A stretch of 64,000 nucleotides of DNA from G965227875 sp965227875 (GTDB taxonomy: Bacteria; Pseudomonadota; Alphaproteobacteria; Rhizobiales; JAJFHC01), in assembly GCA_965227875.1 (NCBI GenBank), contig OZ245783.1:310001-374000 (forward strand), given 5' to 3'. Every line of letters begins with the position of its first letter. Position 1 is the stretch's first letter. The translations under genes and the position numbers were made by a program. Shown one piece after another: positions 9,496 through 19,464 of this stretch. The notes below the pieces were generated by a model, which was given only the letters and a program-made list of their open reading frames with translations, made no database searches and had not been told where the DNA came from.

Positions 9496-10953
9496 ATGAC
9501 GGGTCCATACCGCATAGGCCTTTCGCGCCTCGGAGGCGCCGTCTCGGCGTTCCGCCACACGGCGCGCCGTGCTGCTGTGCGCACGGCGGACTGGCTCCTT
9601 GGACTGTTCAGAAACGGACTGACGGGGTGCTTCTCCGGGTTCCGCGGCCCCGCCCGGCTGAACCGGGACGGATTCGACTCGCGTCTGCGGACCCTGTTCG
9701 CCGGACAAGCCGAAACGCTCGCCGGACGGCTTCACTTCGTCAATCTCAGCAAGCTTCGCGGCCACTACGGCGACAGTTGGCCCACGCTGGAGGCGGCCGT
9801 GAACGAAGCGGTGTGCGCCATCATCGAATCGCACCTCGAAGGTCGCGACTTCTACACCCGCGCGACCGACGCCTATGTCCTGGTGTTCCCCGACCTGGGT
9901 TCCGAGGACGCCCAATTCAGAAGCAGGCAGATCAGGCAGGACATCGAGGAGTTTCTGTTCGAGAGCTATCAGGGGGACAGCGGTTTCGAGCTGGAGAGCG
10001 TCGTCTCGCTGGTCTACGGAAACGAGATCCTCAACGCACCGGAACCGGCGGAGGCACTCGACGGTTCGCTGCACATGCGGCAGATCGCGCAGCGGCAGAG
10101 GACCGGGATGGGCGGCAAAAAGCACGAACCCGCGGAACCCGGAGATCCTCAGGAAAGGCAAGACATCGGCAGCGATCACGCTGCGGATGCACACGGGTCA
10201 GCGGATGACGACATGCCCCCTGTCGCAACCCGGCCTGCCGACGCAGACGCGGTACAGCTGAAGTTTCGCTCGATCTGGCACACCAAGTCCAAGAAGGTCA
10301 CCAGTTTCGCCTGCATTCCTTCGAACCCGACGGCGCGGCGCAGGCAATTGACGCCGGCCGAGACCGACCTCGAGAACCTCGACGCATTTCTCGCAAAAAT
10401 CACGGGAATGGCGACCGTGGACCGCCAGTCAACCAACCTGTCCTTTCCCCTGCATTTCTCCACGCTCGTGGACCGCGACACGCGTCAGCGGTTCAGCGAC
10501 ATGACACGCTACGTCGCGGAAGATGTCCGCAAGCGCATGGTGCTCGAAATCGTCGACATCCCGCTGGAACTCAAGACGATGGAGCGCGAGGTCCTCAAGG
10601 CCACGCTGACGGAACTGGATTGCAGCCGGATCGCCCGCGTTCCCCTGGGAACCACCGGCTTTGCCCTTCTGAAGGCCATCGGCGTCGTCTCGGTCGGGTG
10701 CGACCTATCCCAGTCACGCCTCCAGGAAAGCGATATCCTGCCGCTGCTCGACAAACATGTGGAGGTGGCGAACAGCCACGGTCTCAAGACCTACATCCAC
10801 GGCCTGAACTCGATCAGCCTCACCACGGCGGCGGTCTGTGCCGGCTTCGATCATATCGACGGCGAGACCGTGGGGTCGATCACCGACCTGCCGGACGAGG
10901 CCTATCCGCTCGATCCCCGGGCGATGTACGCGAAGGTCAAGAAGGCCTCCTGA
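9496..10953 (+). CDS. Protein with degenerate EAL-like C-terminal half
   Basis: A 485-residue protein that I recognise only weakly. The N-terminal 60 residues are basic. Residues about 75-190 (FYTRATDAYVLVFPDLGSED region) look like a GGDEF-like fold without a GGDEF motif. A charged linker follows. The C-terminal 230 residues run in the order expected of an EAL barrel: LSFPLHFSTL, then VLEIVDIP, then an isoleucine/glycine-rich strand series, then ANSHGLKTYIHGL and AGFDHIDGE. The E-A-L motif and the usual metal-binding acids are not visible. It may be a catalytically inactive signalling adaptor. It is co-oriented 9 bp behind the response regulator. Confidence 0.5.
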   Translation: MTGPYRIGLSRLGGAVSAFRHTARRAAVRTADWLLGLFRNGLTGCFSGFRGPARLNRDGFDSRLRTLFAGQAETLAGRLHFVNLSKLRGHYGDSWPTLEAAVNEAVCAIIESHLEGRDFYTRATDAYVLVFPDLGSEDAQFRSRQIRQDIEEFLFESYQGDSGFELESVVSLVYGNEILNAPEPAEALDGSLHMRQIAQRQRTGMGGKKHEPAEPGDPQERQDIGSDHAADAHGSADDDMPPVATRPADADAVQLKFRSIWHTKSKKVTSFACIPSNPTARRRQLTPAETDLENLDAFLAKITGMATVDRQSTNLSFPLHFSTLVDRDTRQRFSDMTRYVAEDVRKRMVLEIVDIPLELKTMEREVLKATLTELDCSRIARVPLGTTGFALLKAIGVVSVGCDLSQSRLQESDILPLLDKHVEVANSHGLKTYIHGLNSISLTTAAVCAGFDHIDGETVGSITDLPDEAYPLDPRAMYAKVKKAS

Positions 10954-11101
10954 GGCCGGCGTCCTGCAGCCGCAGACGACCCCGAAGATCCCTCGTCGCG
11001 TGTGCGGAATATCGCCCAGGTCATCTGTCGACCGCGACATCTCTTTGGGGTAGTCTCCGCCCCCGCGACCGGGTTGTCGCGGACATTCCGCCGGAGGCCG
11101 C

Positions 11102-12985
11102 TTGAGGATTTTCAACACCATATTCGAATGGCTCGAGTCGCGTTGTGACCCGTTTCCGCCCGAACCGCCCGGCCAGCCGCCGGAGGGCTTCCTTGCGTTC
11201 GTCATTCACTATGCGCGGCCCTTCTGGCCGCTGATCCTGGCCAGTTCGCTGTTCGCCACGGCGGTCGCCCTGATCGAGGTCTCGCTGTTTTCCTTCGTCG
11301 GAAATCTCGTGGACTGGCTGTCCACGACGAACCGGGAGACGATCTGGCAGGATCACGGCGACAAGATGCTGCTGATGAGCGGCCTCGTCCTGATCGCGCT
11401 TCCGGTTCTCAAGTTCTTCTACGAGGCCGTGGTGCACCAGGGACTGCTCGGCAATTTCGCCATGCGCATCCGCTGGGAGGCGCATCGCTACGTGCTGCGC
11501 CAGAGCATGGATTTCTTCCAGAACGACTATGCCGGCCGTGTGGCGACGAAGGTCATGCAGACCGCGCTCAGCGTTCGCGACGTGGTGATGAAGATCACCG
11601 AAGTTTTGCTCTACGTGGCGGTCTATTTCACCGGCGCGCTGGTCCTGTTCGCCAGCAGCGACCTGCGCCTCACCGCGCCGCTGCTGTTCTGGCTCGGCGG
11701 ATATCTGCTCGCCCTGCGCTACTTCGTGCCGCGCCTGCGCCGGGTCTCGATGGAACAGGCCGACGCACGCTCCGTGGTCACCGGCCGCATCGTCGACAGC
11801 TACACCAATATCAGCACGGTGAAGATGTTCGCCCACGCCGCCCGCGAGGACGAGTATGCCCGCGACGGCATGGAAGGTTTCCTCGACACCGTCTATCGCC
11901 AGATGCGCCTGTCGACCTACCTCACGGCGGTCCTCAATACGCTCAACAGCTTCCTGCTTTTCTCGGTCGCCGCGATCTCGATCTGGCTGTGGTCGATCGG
12001 TTCCGTCACGACCGGCGCCATCGCCTTCGCCATGGGGTTGGTGCTGCGCCTCCAGGGCATGGCGCACTGGATCCTCTGGGAGGTCGCACACCTGTTCGAG
12101 AACATCGGCGTGGTCCAGGACGGGATCGAGACCATTGCCCGCGAGCGGGAGGTGCTCGACCGGGAGGACGCCCGCCCGCTCTCGATCTCGCGCGGCCGGA
12201 TCGAATATCAGAACATCCGGTTCAATTACGGCAAGGGGGGCGACGGTGAACGCCGCCGCGTCATCGAGGACCTGTCGCTGGAGATCGAACCCGGCGAGAA
12301 GGTCGGCCTCGTCGGCCGGTCCGGCGCGGGCAAGTCGACGCTGGTCAACCTGCTGCTGCGCTTCTACGACCTCGAGCATGGCAGGATCCTCGTCGACGGC
12401 CAGGACATTTCCGAGGTGACGCAGGAAAGCCTGCGGGCAAGGATTGGCATGGTCACCCAGGACACCTCCCTGCTTCACCGCACCGTCGAGGAAAACATTC
12501 TCTACGGCCGCCCTGGTGCCGGCACCAGGGAGGTCATGTCCGCCATCCGCAAGGCCCAGGCCTCGGACTTCATCACGGAACTCGAGGACCAGGCGGGGCG
12601 AAAAGGCCTTAACGCGCAGGTCGGCGAACGCGGCGTCAAGCTGTCCGGTGGCCAGCGTCAACGCATTGCCATTGCTCGCGTGCTGCTCAAGAACGCCCCG
12701 ATTCTGGTGCTCGACGAAGCAACCAGCGCACTCGACTCGGAAGTCGAGGCCGCGATCCAGGAGAACCTGTACAGCCTGATGGAAGGCAAGACCGTGATCG
12801 CCATCGCGCACCGCCTTTCCACGATCGCGGCCATGGACCGTCTGGTGATCATGGACGAAGGCCGGATCGTCGAACAGGGAACCCACGACGAACTGCTGCA
12901 GGCCGGCGGGCTCTATGCCGAGCTGTGGTCACGCCAGTCGGGCGGATTCCTGGCGCAGGACACGGAAGAGGAAGCGGCGGAGTAG
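11102..12985 (+). CDS. ABC transporter, fused membrane and ATPase domains (exporter type)
   Basis: A 627-residue half-transporter expected to work as a homodimer. Six membrane helices occupy about residues 35-330, followed by an ATPase with Walker A GRSGAGKST, signature LSGGQRQR, Walker B ILVLDEATSALD and the switch histidine in AIAHRLSTI. This is the architecture of MsbA/LmrA-type exporters and of several lipid, drug and peptide exporters, so the cargo is unknown. The start is TTG, with GGAGG 4 nt upstream. Its neighbours give no hint of cargo. Confidence 0.93.
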   Translation: MRIFNTIFEWLESRCDPFPPEPPGQPPEGFLAFVIHYARPFWPLILASSLFATAVALIEVSLFSFVGNLVDWLSTTNRETIWQDHGDKMLLMSGLVLIALPVLKFFYEAVVHQGLLGNFAMRIRWEAHRYVLRQSMDFFQNDYAGRVATKVMQTALSVRDVVMKITEVLLYVAVYFTGALVLFASSDLRLTAPLLFWLGGYLLALRYFVPRLRRVSMEQADARSVVTGRIVDSYTNISTVKMFAHAAREDEYARDGMEGFLDTVYRQMRLSTYLTAVLNTLNSFLLFSVAAISIWLWSIGSVTTGAIAFAMGLVLRLQGMAHWILWEVAHLFENIGVVQDGIETIAREREVLDREDARPLSISRGRIEYQNIRFNYGKGGDGERRRVIEDLSLEIEPGEKVGLVGRSGAGKSTLVNLLLRFYDLEHGRILVDGQDISEVTQESLRARIGMVTQDTSLLHRTVEENILYGRPGAGTREVMSAIRKAQASDFITELEDQAGRKGLNAQVGERGVKLSGGQRQRIAIARVLLKNAPILVLDEATSALDSEVEAAIQENLYSLMEGKTVIAIAHRLSTIAAMDRLVIMDEGRIVEQGTHDELLQAGGLYAELWSRQSGGFLAQDTEEEAAE

Positions 12986-13072
12986 CATGCCAGGCGGCGC
13001 CCGGAGACACCTCGCCGCACCGCCAACAAACCGCTCGACAGGGCAACGCCGTTATGGCCCGATGCGCCTGAC

Positions 13073-14374
13073 ATGACAGACCTTTTCGCATCCGACTACC
13101 GGGACGAGCCGTTCTGGTGGGATCGTACGCCGCGCCCGGACATGCCGGAAACGGCCCTTCCCGCCAGTGTCGACATCGTCGTCATCGGCTCGGGCTATAC
13201 CGGCCTCAACGCCGCGATCCAGACCGCGCGCGCCGGGCGCACGACCCTGGTTCTGGAAGCCGACGCGCTCGGCCAGGGCTGCAGCACCCGCAATGGCGGC
13301 CAGGTGAGCACGAGCATGAAGCCCGACCATGGCTCGCTCTCGAGGAAGTACGGCAGCGACAAGGCACTGGCCATGCTGCGCGAAGGCCACAATGCTTTCG
13401 AATGGATCGCAGATTTCATCCGGACAGAGGGCCTCGACTGCGATTTCGAGCGCGTCGGTCGTTTCATCGGTGCGCACACCCCGGCGAAATTCGAGGAGAT
13501 GTGCCGGAAGCCGGCGCGGCCACGAGGCATCGAGATCGAGTGCCATCCGGTTTCCCGCGCCGAACAGGCCGCGGAGATCGATACCGATTTCTATTATGGC
13601 GGCCTCGTCTACCCCAATGTCGCAGGCCTCGATCCGGCCGCCTATCACCAGGGGCTGGTCGGGCTGGCCCGCGCCGCGGGGGCCGACCTGGTCGACAACT
13701 GCCGCGTCACCGGCCTTGAAAAGGATGGCCCGGCCTGGCGGGTCACGACGCAGCGCGGCAGTGTCATGGCACGCAACGTCATCGTCGCGACAAACGGATA
13801 TACCGGGCCGCTGACACCGTGGCAGCGCCGCCGGGTGATCCCCATCGGCAGTTACATCATCGCAACGGAGAAGCTGCCTCCCGAGCAGATCGCCCGCCTC
13901 GTGCCCAACCGCCGGATGCTTGGCGATACCCGGAAGCTGGTTTTCTACTACCGCACCTGCCCGGCCAACGAACGCATCGTGTTCGGCGGAAGGGTCTCGA
14001 TCGCCGAGACGGACCCGCGGGCAAGCGCACCGCTGCTTCACGAGGAGATGGTCCGCATCTTCCCCGAACTGGCCCGCACCCGCATCACCCACTCGTGGAT
14101 GGGTTTTGTCGCCTATACGTTCGACCAGCGCCCCCATATCGGCAGCCATGACGGCCTCTTCTATTCCATGGGCTATTGCGGCTCCGGCGTTTCGCTGGCG
14201 AGCTATTTCGGCATGCGCATCGGACAGCAGGCGGCCGGCCTCGCCGAAGGCCGGACGGCGCTGGACGATCTCGACTGGCCCACGCGGCCCTTCTACACCG
14301 GCCGGCCGTGGTTCCTGGCCCCGTCGGTGCGCTACTACAAGTGGCGCGACAGTCTCGGGCGGCCAAAGTCATGA
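13073..14374 (+). CDS. FAD-dependent amine oxidoreductase (DAO/PuuB-like family)
   Basis: A flavoprotein of 433 residues. A Rossmann dinucleotide motif (VVIGSGYTGLNAA) occurs near residue 35 and the STRNGGQVS segment follows, as in gamma-glutamylputrescine oxidase and related amino-acid oxidases of the DAO superfamily. The C-terminal HSWMGFVAYTFDQRPHIG and GYCGSGVSLASYFG segments are typical of this subgroup. The reaction would be oxidative deamination of an amine or amino acid. No other polyamine-pathway gene is adjacent, so the substrate is not fixed. Its stop overlaps the next gene's ATG (ATGA). Confidence 0.87.
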   Translation: MTDLFASDYRDEPFWWDRTPRPDMPETALPASVDIVVIGSGYTGLNAAIQTARAGRTTLVLEADALGQGCSTRNGGQVSTSMKPDHGSLSRKYGSDKALAMLREGHNAFEWIADFIRTEGLDCDFERVGRFIGAHTPAKFEEMCRKPARPRGIEIECHPVSRAEQAAEIDTDFYYGGLVYPNVAGLDPAAYHQGLVGLARAAGADLVDNCRVTGLEKDGPAWRVTTQRGSVMARNVIVATNGYTGPLTPWQRRRVIPIGSYIIATEKLPPEQIARLVPNRRMLGDTRKLVFYYRTCPANERIVFGGRVSIAETDPRASAPLLHEEMVRIFPELARTRITHSWMGFVAYTFDQRPHIGSHDGLFYSMGYCGSGVSLASYFGMRIGQQAAGLAEGRTALDDLDWPTRPFYTGRPWFLAPSVRYYKWRDSLGRPKS

Positions 14375-15639
14375 CGAGGGCCGGCCACGCGCAAGATCCC
14401 GGCGACGGCACACTTCCGGGCCTTGTGCGCGTCGCGGACGGGCTCCAGCGCGCACTCGGCCTTGCCGAACCTACCGAAGAGACCGAAACGGTTCCCCTCG
14501 CCGGAGCGATCGGGCGCGTCCTCGCCGAACCGGTCGCCGCGGCAATGGACCAGCCACCGTTCGACATGGCCGCCATGGACGGTTATGCGGTCCGCACGTC
14601 GGAACTCCAGGGACAGGCACCCTACCGGTCAGCTGTGCTCGGCCGCCGCGCGGCCGGCGATACGGACGCGTTCGAACCGTCAGGCAGCGGCCCGGGCGCC
14701 TTGCGTATCCTGACGGGTGCCCCCGTTCCTCCCGATTACGACGCCGTGATCATCCAGGAGCGCTGCGAGCGCCGGGGCGACGACATCGAGACGTCGTTCC
14801 GGCCGCCTCCGGGCGACAACATCCGCCGGCGGGGCGAGGACAGCCAGGCCGGTGACGTGCTAGTCGAGGCCGGCACCATGATCGATGCCCGGCATGTCGC
14901 CGTGTTCGCCGCGCAGGGGCTGACAAACGTCCGGGTCTCGAGGCGCGTCAGGGTTGCCTTCTTCTCGTCCGGCTCGGAACTGAAGATGCCCGGCGAACGG
15001 CTCGAGCACGGCCAGATCTACGGATCGAACCTCTTCATGCTCGCGGGTGCGTTCGACGCGCCTCACATCGAGGCCCTCGACCTCGGGCTGGTCCCGGACA
15101 GTCCCGCCGAACTCAGGGAGACCACCCGGCAGGCCGCCCAAGCGGCCGACATCGTCGTGACCACCGGCGGCGTATCGGTCGGCGACGAGGACCACATGCC
15201 GCGGATCGTGACGGAACTGGGCGGTACGCTGGAAGTTCTCCGGATCGCGATCAAACCCGGCAAGCCCGTGACGGTGGGACGGATCGGCAAGACGGTCTAT
15301 GTCGGTCTTCCGGGCAATCCGGTCGCCGCTTTCATCAACCAGATCCTGTTCGTTCGTCCCATCGTGGACCGTATCGCCGGCATGCCGTATCGACGTCTCG
15401 AAACGGTGCCGGCGACCGCCGGGTTCGACCGGCGGCGCCGGACGGGCCGGGAGGAGTACCTCGCCGCGCGCATCGTCGGCCGAGACGACAGGGGCAGTCC
15501 GGTCGTGGACGCGTTCGCGAAGGCGGGTTCTGCGACGCTCGTACCGCTTGCACAGGCCGACGGCCTGCTCGTCATCCCGCCGGGCCTGGCCGAGATCCGT
15601 CGTGGAGACGTCCTCCGGTTCGCTCACCTCTTCGGCTGA
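14371..15639 (+). CDS. moeA: Molybdopterin molybdenumtransferase MoeA
   Basis: A 422-residue cytoplasmic enzyme that inserts molybdate into adenylylated molybdopterin in the last step of molybdenum cofactor synthesis. Family landmarks are PPFDMAAMDGYAVR near residue 60, the SSGSEL segment, TTGGVSVGDEDHMP and GLPGNPVAAF. The frame stays open about 65 codons upstream, but the ATG in the ATGA overlap with the oxidoreductase matches the family N-terminus. No other molybdenum cofactor gene or molybdoenzyme is in the window, so its pairing with an amine oxidoreductase is unexplained. Confidence 0.92.
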   Translation: MTRAGHAQDPGDGTLPGLVRVADGLQRALGLAEPTEETETVPLAGAIGRVLAEPVAAAMDQPPFDMAAMDGYAVRTSELQGQAPYRSAVLGRRAAGDTDAFEPSGSGPGALRILTGAPVPPDYDAVIIQERCERRGDDIETSFRPPPGDNIRRRGEDSQAGDVLVEAGTMIDARHVAVFAAQGLTNVRVSRRVRVAFFSSGSELKMPGERLEHGQIYGSNLFMLAGAFDAPHIEALDLGLVPDSPAELRETTRQAAQAADIVVTTGGVSVGDEDHMPRIVTELGGTLEVLRIAIKPGKPVTVGRIGKTVYVGLPGNPVAAFINQILFVRPIVDRIAGMPYRRLETVPATAGFDRRRRTGREEYLAARIVGRDDRGSPVVDAFAKAGSATLVPLAQADGLLVIPPGLAEIRRGDVLRFAHLFG

Positions 15640-15676
15640 ACGACCGCCATCTCCGGCACGGCCGGATGCCGCAGGC

Positions 15677-18600
15677 TCAATCCGCGTTCAGAGCCAACAG
15701 CGTGGCATTGCCGCCGGCGGCCGTCGTATCGACGCAGAGATGGCGTTCGAGCACATACCGTTCGCCCCGATGCCATTCGGTGATCATCGGCACGAGCATG
15801 CCTTCGCGTGCGGCCAGCGCCTTTCGGATCGCGCGTGCGTCCTGTCCGTCGCCGGAGCAGCACACGGCGTCGAAGCCTTTGAGCTCGCTCAACACCTCGG
15901 GGGCGAGTCCTCCCCGGAGAAGGGCCACCGGCAGACCCTCGCGCACGAGGTCCTCCAGCGTGCGGTCGTTTTCCTGCAGAACGCAGATCACACCGTTGCC
16001 CGCCGCCAGTGCCTGGATCGCCTGTGCACGCACGGCATCCGCACCCGGACCGAGACAGAGCACCGTTCCCCGCGGATGGATCGACAACCGGTTCAGTTCG
16101 CCGGTCGGACCGGGAAGTTCCGTCACGGGTTCGTCTTCGACGCCGTTGAGGTGCGAGGCCCGTCCCAATCGCTCCAGAACGCCGGCCAGATGCTCCGACC
16201 TGTCCTCCTGGTCGGACCAGGACTCCGTGTCGAGCGCGTCGATGGCGGCCTGAACGGCACTGGCGGCGACGTCGGGACCGGTCGCGGAACCGGCCGCCGC
16301 CTTAGGGCTCGAAGCCCTGAACCGGCCGACGTAGTGGGGACCGCCGGCTTTCGGGCCCGTGCCCGACAGGCCCTCTCCCCCGAACGGTTGCGAACCGACG
16401 ACAGCGCCGATCTGGTTCCGGTTGACGTAGATGTTGCCCACCGCGATCCGATCCACGATCTGGTCGACCCGGTCGTCGACCCGGGTGTGAAGACCGAATG
16501 TCAGTCCGTAGCCCTTGGCGTTGATCCGGTCGACGATCTCGTCGATCTGGTCGGCCTCGAAGGTCGCCACGTGCAGCACCGGGCCGAAGATCTCCTCGTC
16601 GAGATCTTCGATCCCGTCCACTTTCAGAACGGCCGGCCCGACAAACCGCCCTTCGCCGGATGTGGGAAGCTGCAGGAGCAGACGGTCTTTCGCGGCATAG
16701 GCATCGCAGTGGTCCTGGATCTTGCGGCGTGAAGCCTCGTCGATCACCGGCCCGATATCCGTGCTGAGCGCCCAGGGATCCCCGATACGCAGCTCCTTCA
16801 TCGCGCCGTAGAGCATCCCGAGCACCTTCGCCTCGACATCCTTCTGCACGTAGAGCACGCGAAGGGCCGAACACCGCTGGCCGGCGCTCTGGAACGCCGA
16901 GGCGACGATGTCGCGGACGGCCTGTTCCGGAAGCGCGGTCGAATCGACGATCATCGCATTGAGACCGCCCGTCTCCGCGATGAGCGGTGCGTCAGGCGAC
17001 ATGTTGTCGGCCATCGCCCGGTTGATCGACTGGGCCGTCGCCGTCGACCCCGTGAAACAGACGCCCGCGATATCCGGCGACGAGACAAGGGCGGCACCGA
17101 CCACCTTACCGCTGCCCGGGAGAAGCTGGATCACGTTCTTCGGGACCCCGGCCTCGTGCATCAGTTCCACGGCCCGCGCGGCGATCAGGCTCGTCTGTTC
17201 GGCCGGCTTCGCGAGGACCGCGTTCCCGGCGGCCAGCGCCGCGGCGATCTGGCCGGTGAAGATCGCGAGCGGAAAGTTCCACGGCGAAATGCAGGTGATG
17301 ACGCCCCGCGCGGCGCCGGTCGGCTCATGGCGCACCGCCTCGTTCGCATAGTACCGGGTGAAGTCCACCGCCTCGCGGACCTCCCCCACGCAGTCGAGCA
17401 TGATCTTGCCGGCTTCGCGCGCGGCGAGGGCGAACAGCTCTTCGGCATGCTCCTCGTAGAGATCACCGATCCTGGCCACGATCTGACCGCGCTCGCTTGC
17501 CGGCACGCCTGACCAGTGCTCGGCGCCTGCGCGGGCGGCTTCGATCGCCTTCTCCACATCGGCGGGCGCCGCGTCCTGGACGCTTCCGACCATGTCGGCC
17601 GGGTTCGCCGGATTGCGGACCTCCCGGCTCGCACCACCTTCGACGGCTCCGTCGATCATCGGTCCAGCCGACCAGACATGATTACGGAACCGCTCCCGCC
17701 CCGCGTCGATTTCGCCGACGGTCAGCGGGTCGGTGACATCCCAGCCTTTCGCATTGAGCCGGTCGTCGCCGAAGATCCGGGAGGGATGCGGAATGTTGGG
17801 GTTCGCCACGGCCTCGCCGAAGCCCTCGACGATGGAAATCGGGTCGCGGGCGATCTCGTCGGGCGAAATGCTCTCGTCGACGATCTGGTTCACGAATGAA
17901 CTATTGGCGCCATTTTCGAGAAGCCGACGGACAAGATACGCCAGCAGGTCCTGGTGGGCGCCGACGGGGGCGTAGATCCGGCACCGCGTGCCCTCGTCCT
18001 TGAGCACGGAATCGTGGAGCGCCTCGCCCATGCCGTGCAACCGCTGGAACTCGAACGCGGTGCGATCCTTGCCGAGATGCAGGATCGCCGCGACCGAATG
18101 GGCATTGTGCGTGGCGAACTGCGGATAGATCCGGTCCGTCATCGAGAGTAGCTTGCGGGCGCAGGCGATGTAGGACACGTCGGTGTTGGCCTTACGCGTG
18201 AAGACCGGGTAACCGTCGAGCCCGAGCACCTGGGCGCGCTTGATTTCCGTATCCCAGTAGGCGCCCTTGACCAGCCGCACCATGATGCGCCGGTCGAGCC
18301 TCCGGGCGAGATCGTAGAGCCAGTCGAGAACTGGTGCGGCCCGCGGTCCGAAAGCCTGGACGACCACGCCGAAACCGTCCCAGCCCGCGAGCGCGGGGTC
18401 CGACAGGACCGTCTCGATGACGTCGAGCGACAGGTCGAGGCGATCGGCTTCCTCCGCATCGATGTTCAGACCCATGTTGGCCGACTTGGCCAGCAGAGCG
18501 AGAGACCGGGCACGACTGGCAAGTTCCGTCAGCACGCGGTCGCGCTGCGCGTATTCGTAGCGCGCATGGAGGGCGGACAGCTTTACGGAAATGCCGGGAT

Positions 18601-19321
18601 TGGCGCGGATGTCTTCGCTCTTGCAGGCCGGAGCGAGCGCCGTGATCGCATCGGAATAGGAAAGATGGTAGCGCCGCGCGTCGGCCTCCGTCCGTGCCGC
18701 CTCGCCCAGCATGTCGTAGGAATAGCAGTAGCCGCGCTCCTCCATGTTGCTCGCGCGCTTCACCGCCTCCTCGATGGTGCGGCCGAGAACGAACTGGCGG
18801 CCGAGTTCCTTCATGGCCTCGCCGACGGCCTTGCGGATGACCGGTTCGCCCAGACGGCGGACCATCCCCCAAAGCGTGCTCACCAGACCTTCCTCTTCCG
18901 ACGGCGTGACGATGCTGCCCGTGATCATCAGCGCCCATGTCGAGGCGTTGACCAGAGTGGAGTTGGAATGCCCCAGATGGGCGCTCCACTTGCCGACCGA
19001 GATCTTGTCCTCGATGAGATCGTCGATGGTCTCCTCGTCGGGCACCCGCAACAGGGCTTCCGCAAGGCACATCAATGCCACGCCTTCCTTGGTGGACAGG
19101 CCATACTCGCCGAGAAAACTCTCCATCATGGTCGGATCGGAGGATGCGCGCACCGTTTCCACCAGACGCGCCGCGCGCGCCGAGATCGCCTCCCGGTCTC
19201 CCGCGTCAAGCCCGGCCCGCGCGATCAGTTCGCGGATGACCTGCCTCTCGTCCGCGAGATAGTGCCGGCGGACGGCGCTCCGGAGATCGTTTGCCGGTGT
19301 GGGTTCGGATGCAGAGGTCAT
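15677..19321 (-). CDS. putA: Bifunctional proline dehydrogenase / L-glutamate gamma-semialdehyde dehydrogenase PutA
   Basis: A 1214-residue enzyme oxidising proline to glutamate in two steps with substrate channelling. The FAD-dependent proline dehydrogenase barrel spans about 70-480 (MVRLVKGAYWDTEIKRA, ATHNAHS, FQRLHGMG, RIYAPVGAHQDLLAYLVRR). The NAD-dependent aldehyde dehydrogenase spans about 520-1010, with ISPWNFPLAIF, FTGST and the catalytic Cys817 in SAGQRCSAL. About 200 further residues at the C-terminus correspond to the extra domain of long PutA proteins. The N-terminus has no ribbon-helix-helix DNA-binding domain, which fits regulation by the divergent Lrp-type gene. Confidence 0.97.
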   Translation of the reverse strand: MTSASEPTPANDLRSAVRRHYLADERQVIRELIARAGLDAGDREAISARAARLVETVRASSDPTMMESFLGEYGLSTKEGVALMCLAEALLRVPDEETIDDLIEDKISVGKWSAHLGHSNSTLVNASTWALMITGSIVTPSEEEGLVSTLWGMVRRLGEPVIRKAVGEAMKELGRQFVLGRTIEEAVKRASNMEERGYCYSYDMLGEAARTEADARRYHLSYSDAITALAPACKSEDIRANPGISVKLSALHARYEYAQRDRVLTELASRARSLALLAKSANMGLNIDAEEADRLDLSLDVIETVLSDPALAGWDGFGVVVQAFGPRAAPVLDWLYDLARRLDRRIMVRLVKGAYWDTEIKRAQVLGLDGYPVFTRKANTDVSYIACARKLLSMTDRIYPQFATHNAHSVAAILHLGKDRTAFEFQRLHGMGEALHDSVLKDEGTRCRIYAPVGAHQDLLAYLVRRLLENGANSSFVNQIVDESISPDEIARDPISIVEGFGEAVANPNIPHPSRIFGDDRLNAKGWDVTDPLTVGEIDAGRERFRNHVWSAGPMIDGAVEGGASREVRNPANPADMVGSVQDAAPADVEKAIEAARAGAEHWSGVPASERGQIVARIGDLYEEHAEELFALAAREAGKIMLDCVGEVREAVDFTRYYANEAVRHEPTGAARGVITCISPWNFPLAIFTGQIAAALAAGNAVLAKPAEQTSLIAARAVELMHEAGVPKNVIQLLPGSGKVVGAALVSSPDIAGVCFTGSTATAQSINRAMADNMSPDAPLIAETGGLNAMIVDSTALPEQAVRDIVASAFQSAGQRCSALRVLYVQKDVEAKVLGMLYGAMKELRIGDPWALSTDIGPVIDEASRRKIQDHCDAYAAKDRLLLQLPTSGEGRFVGPAVLKVDGIEDLDEEIFGPVLHVATFEADQIDEIVDRINAKGYGLTFGLHTRVDDRVDQIVDRIAVGNIYVNRNQIGAVVGSQPFGGEGLSGTGPKAGGPHYVGRFRASSPKAAAGSATGPDVAASAVQAAIDALDTESWSDQEDRSEHLAGVLERLGRASHLNGVEDEPVTELPGPTGELNRLSIHPRGTVLCLGPGADAVRAQAIQALAAGNGVICVLQENDRTLEDLVREGLPVALLRGGLAPEVLSELKGFDAVCCSGDGQDARAIRKALAAREGMLVPMITEWHRGERYVLERHLCVDTTAAGGNATLLALNAD

Positions 19322-19464
19322 CGGGCGTACTCCCTGGGCGCGAATGTCTGACCGAGATTATACACGTTCCTGAAAGTCGATTTCGCTGAAAACTTGCAAT
19401 TGACAGCCAAATTTGTTGTAAAAAGGCACAATCAAAATCTATTTTACCATCTGATGGGCAAATT
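19322..19464. promoter_or_regulatory. putA/putR divergent regulatory region
   Basis: This 143-bp divergent spacer has a markedly AT-rich centre (about 19380-19450) in an otherwise GC-rich sequence. It contains a TTGACA hexamer at 19400-19405 pointing toward the Lrp-type gene, but no convincing -10 at standard spacing. Lrp-family regulators bind such AT-rich regions next to their own gene. It probably holds both promoters and the regulator sites; exact boxes cannot be assigned by eye. Confidence 0.55.

Noticed and set aside
15640..15676. Bidirectional terminator between moeA and putA
   Set aside because: Only a 6-bp stem (TCCGGC-ACG-GCCGGA) without U-tracts, too weak to call.
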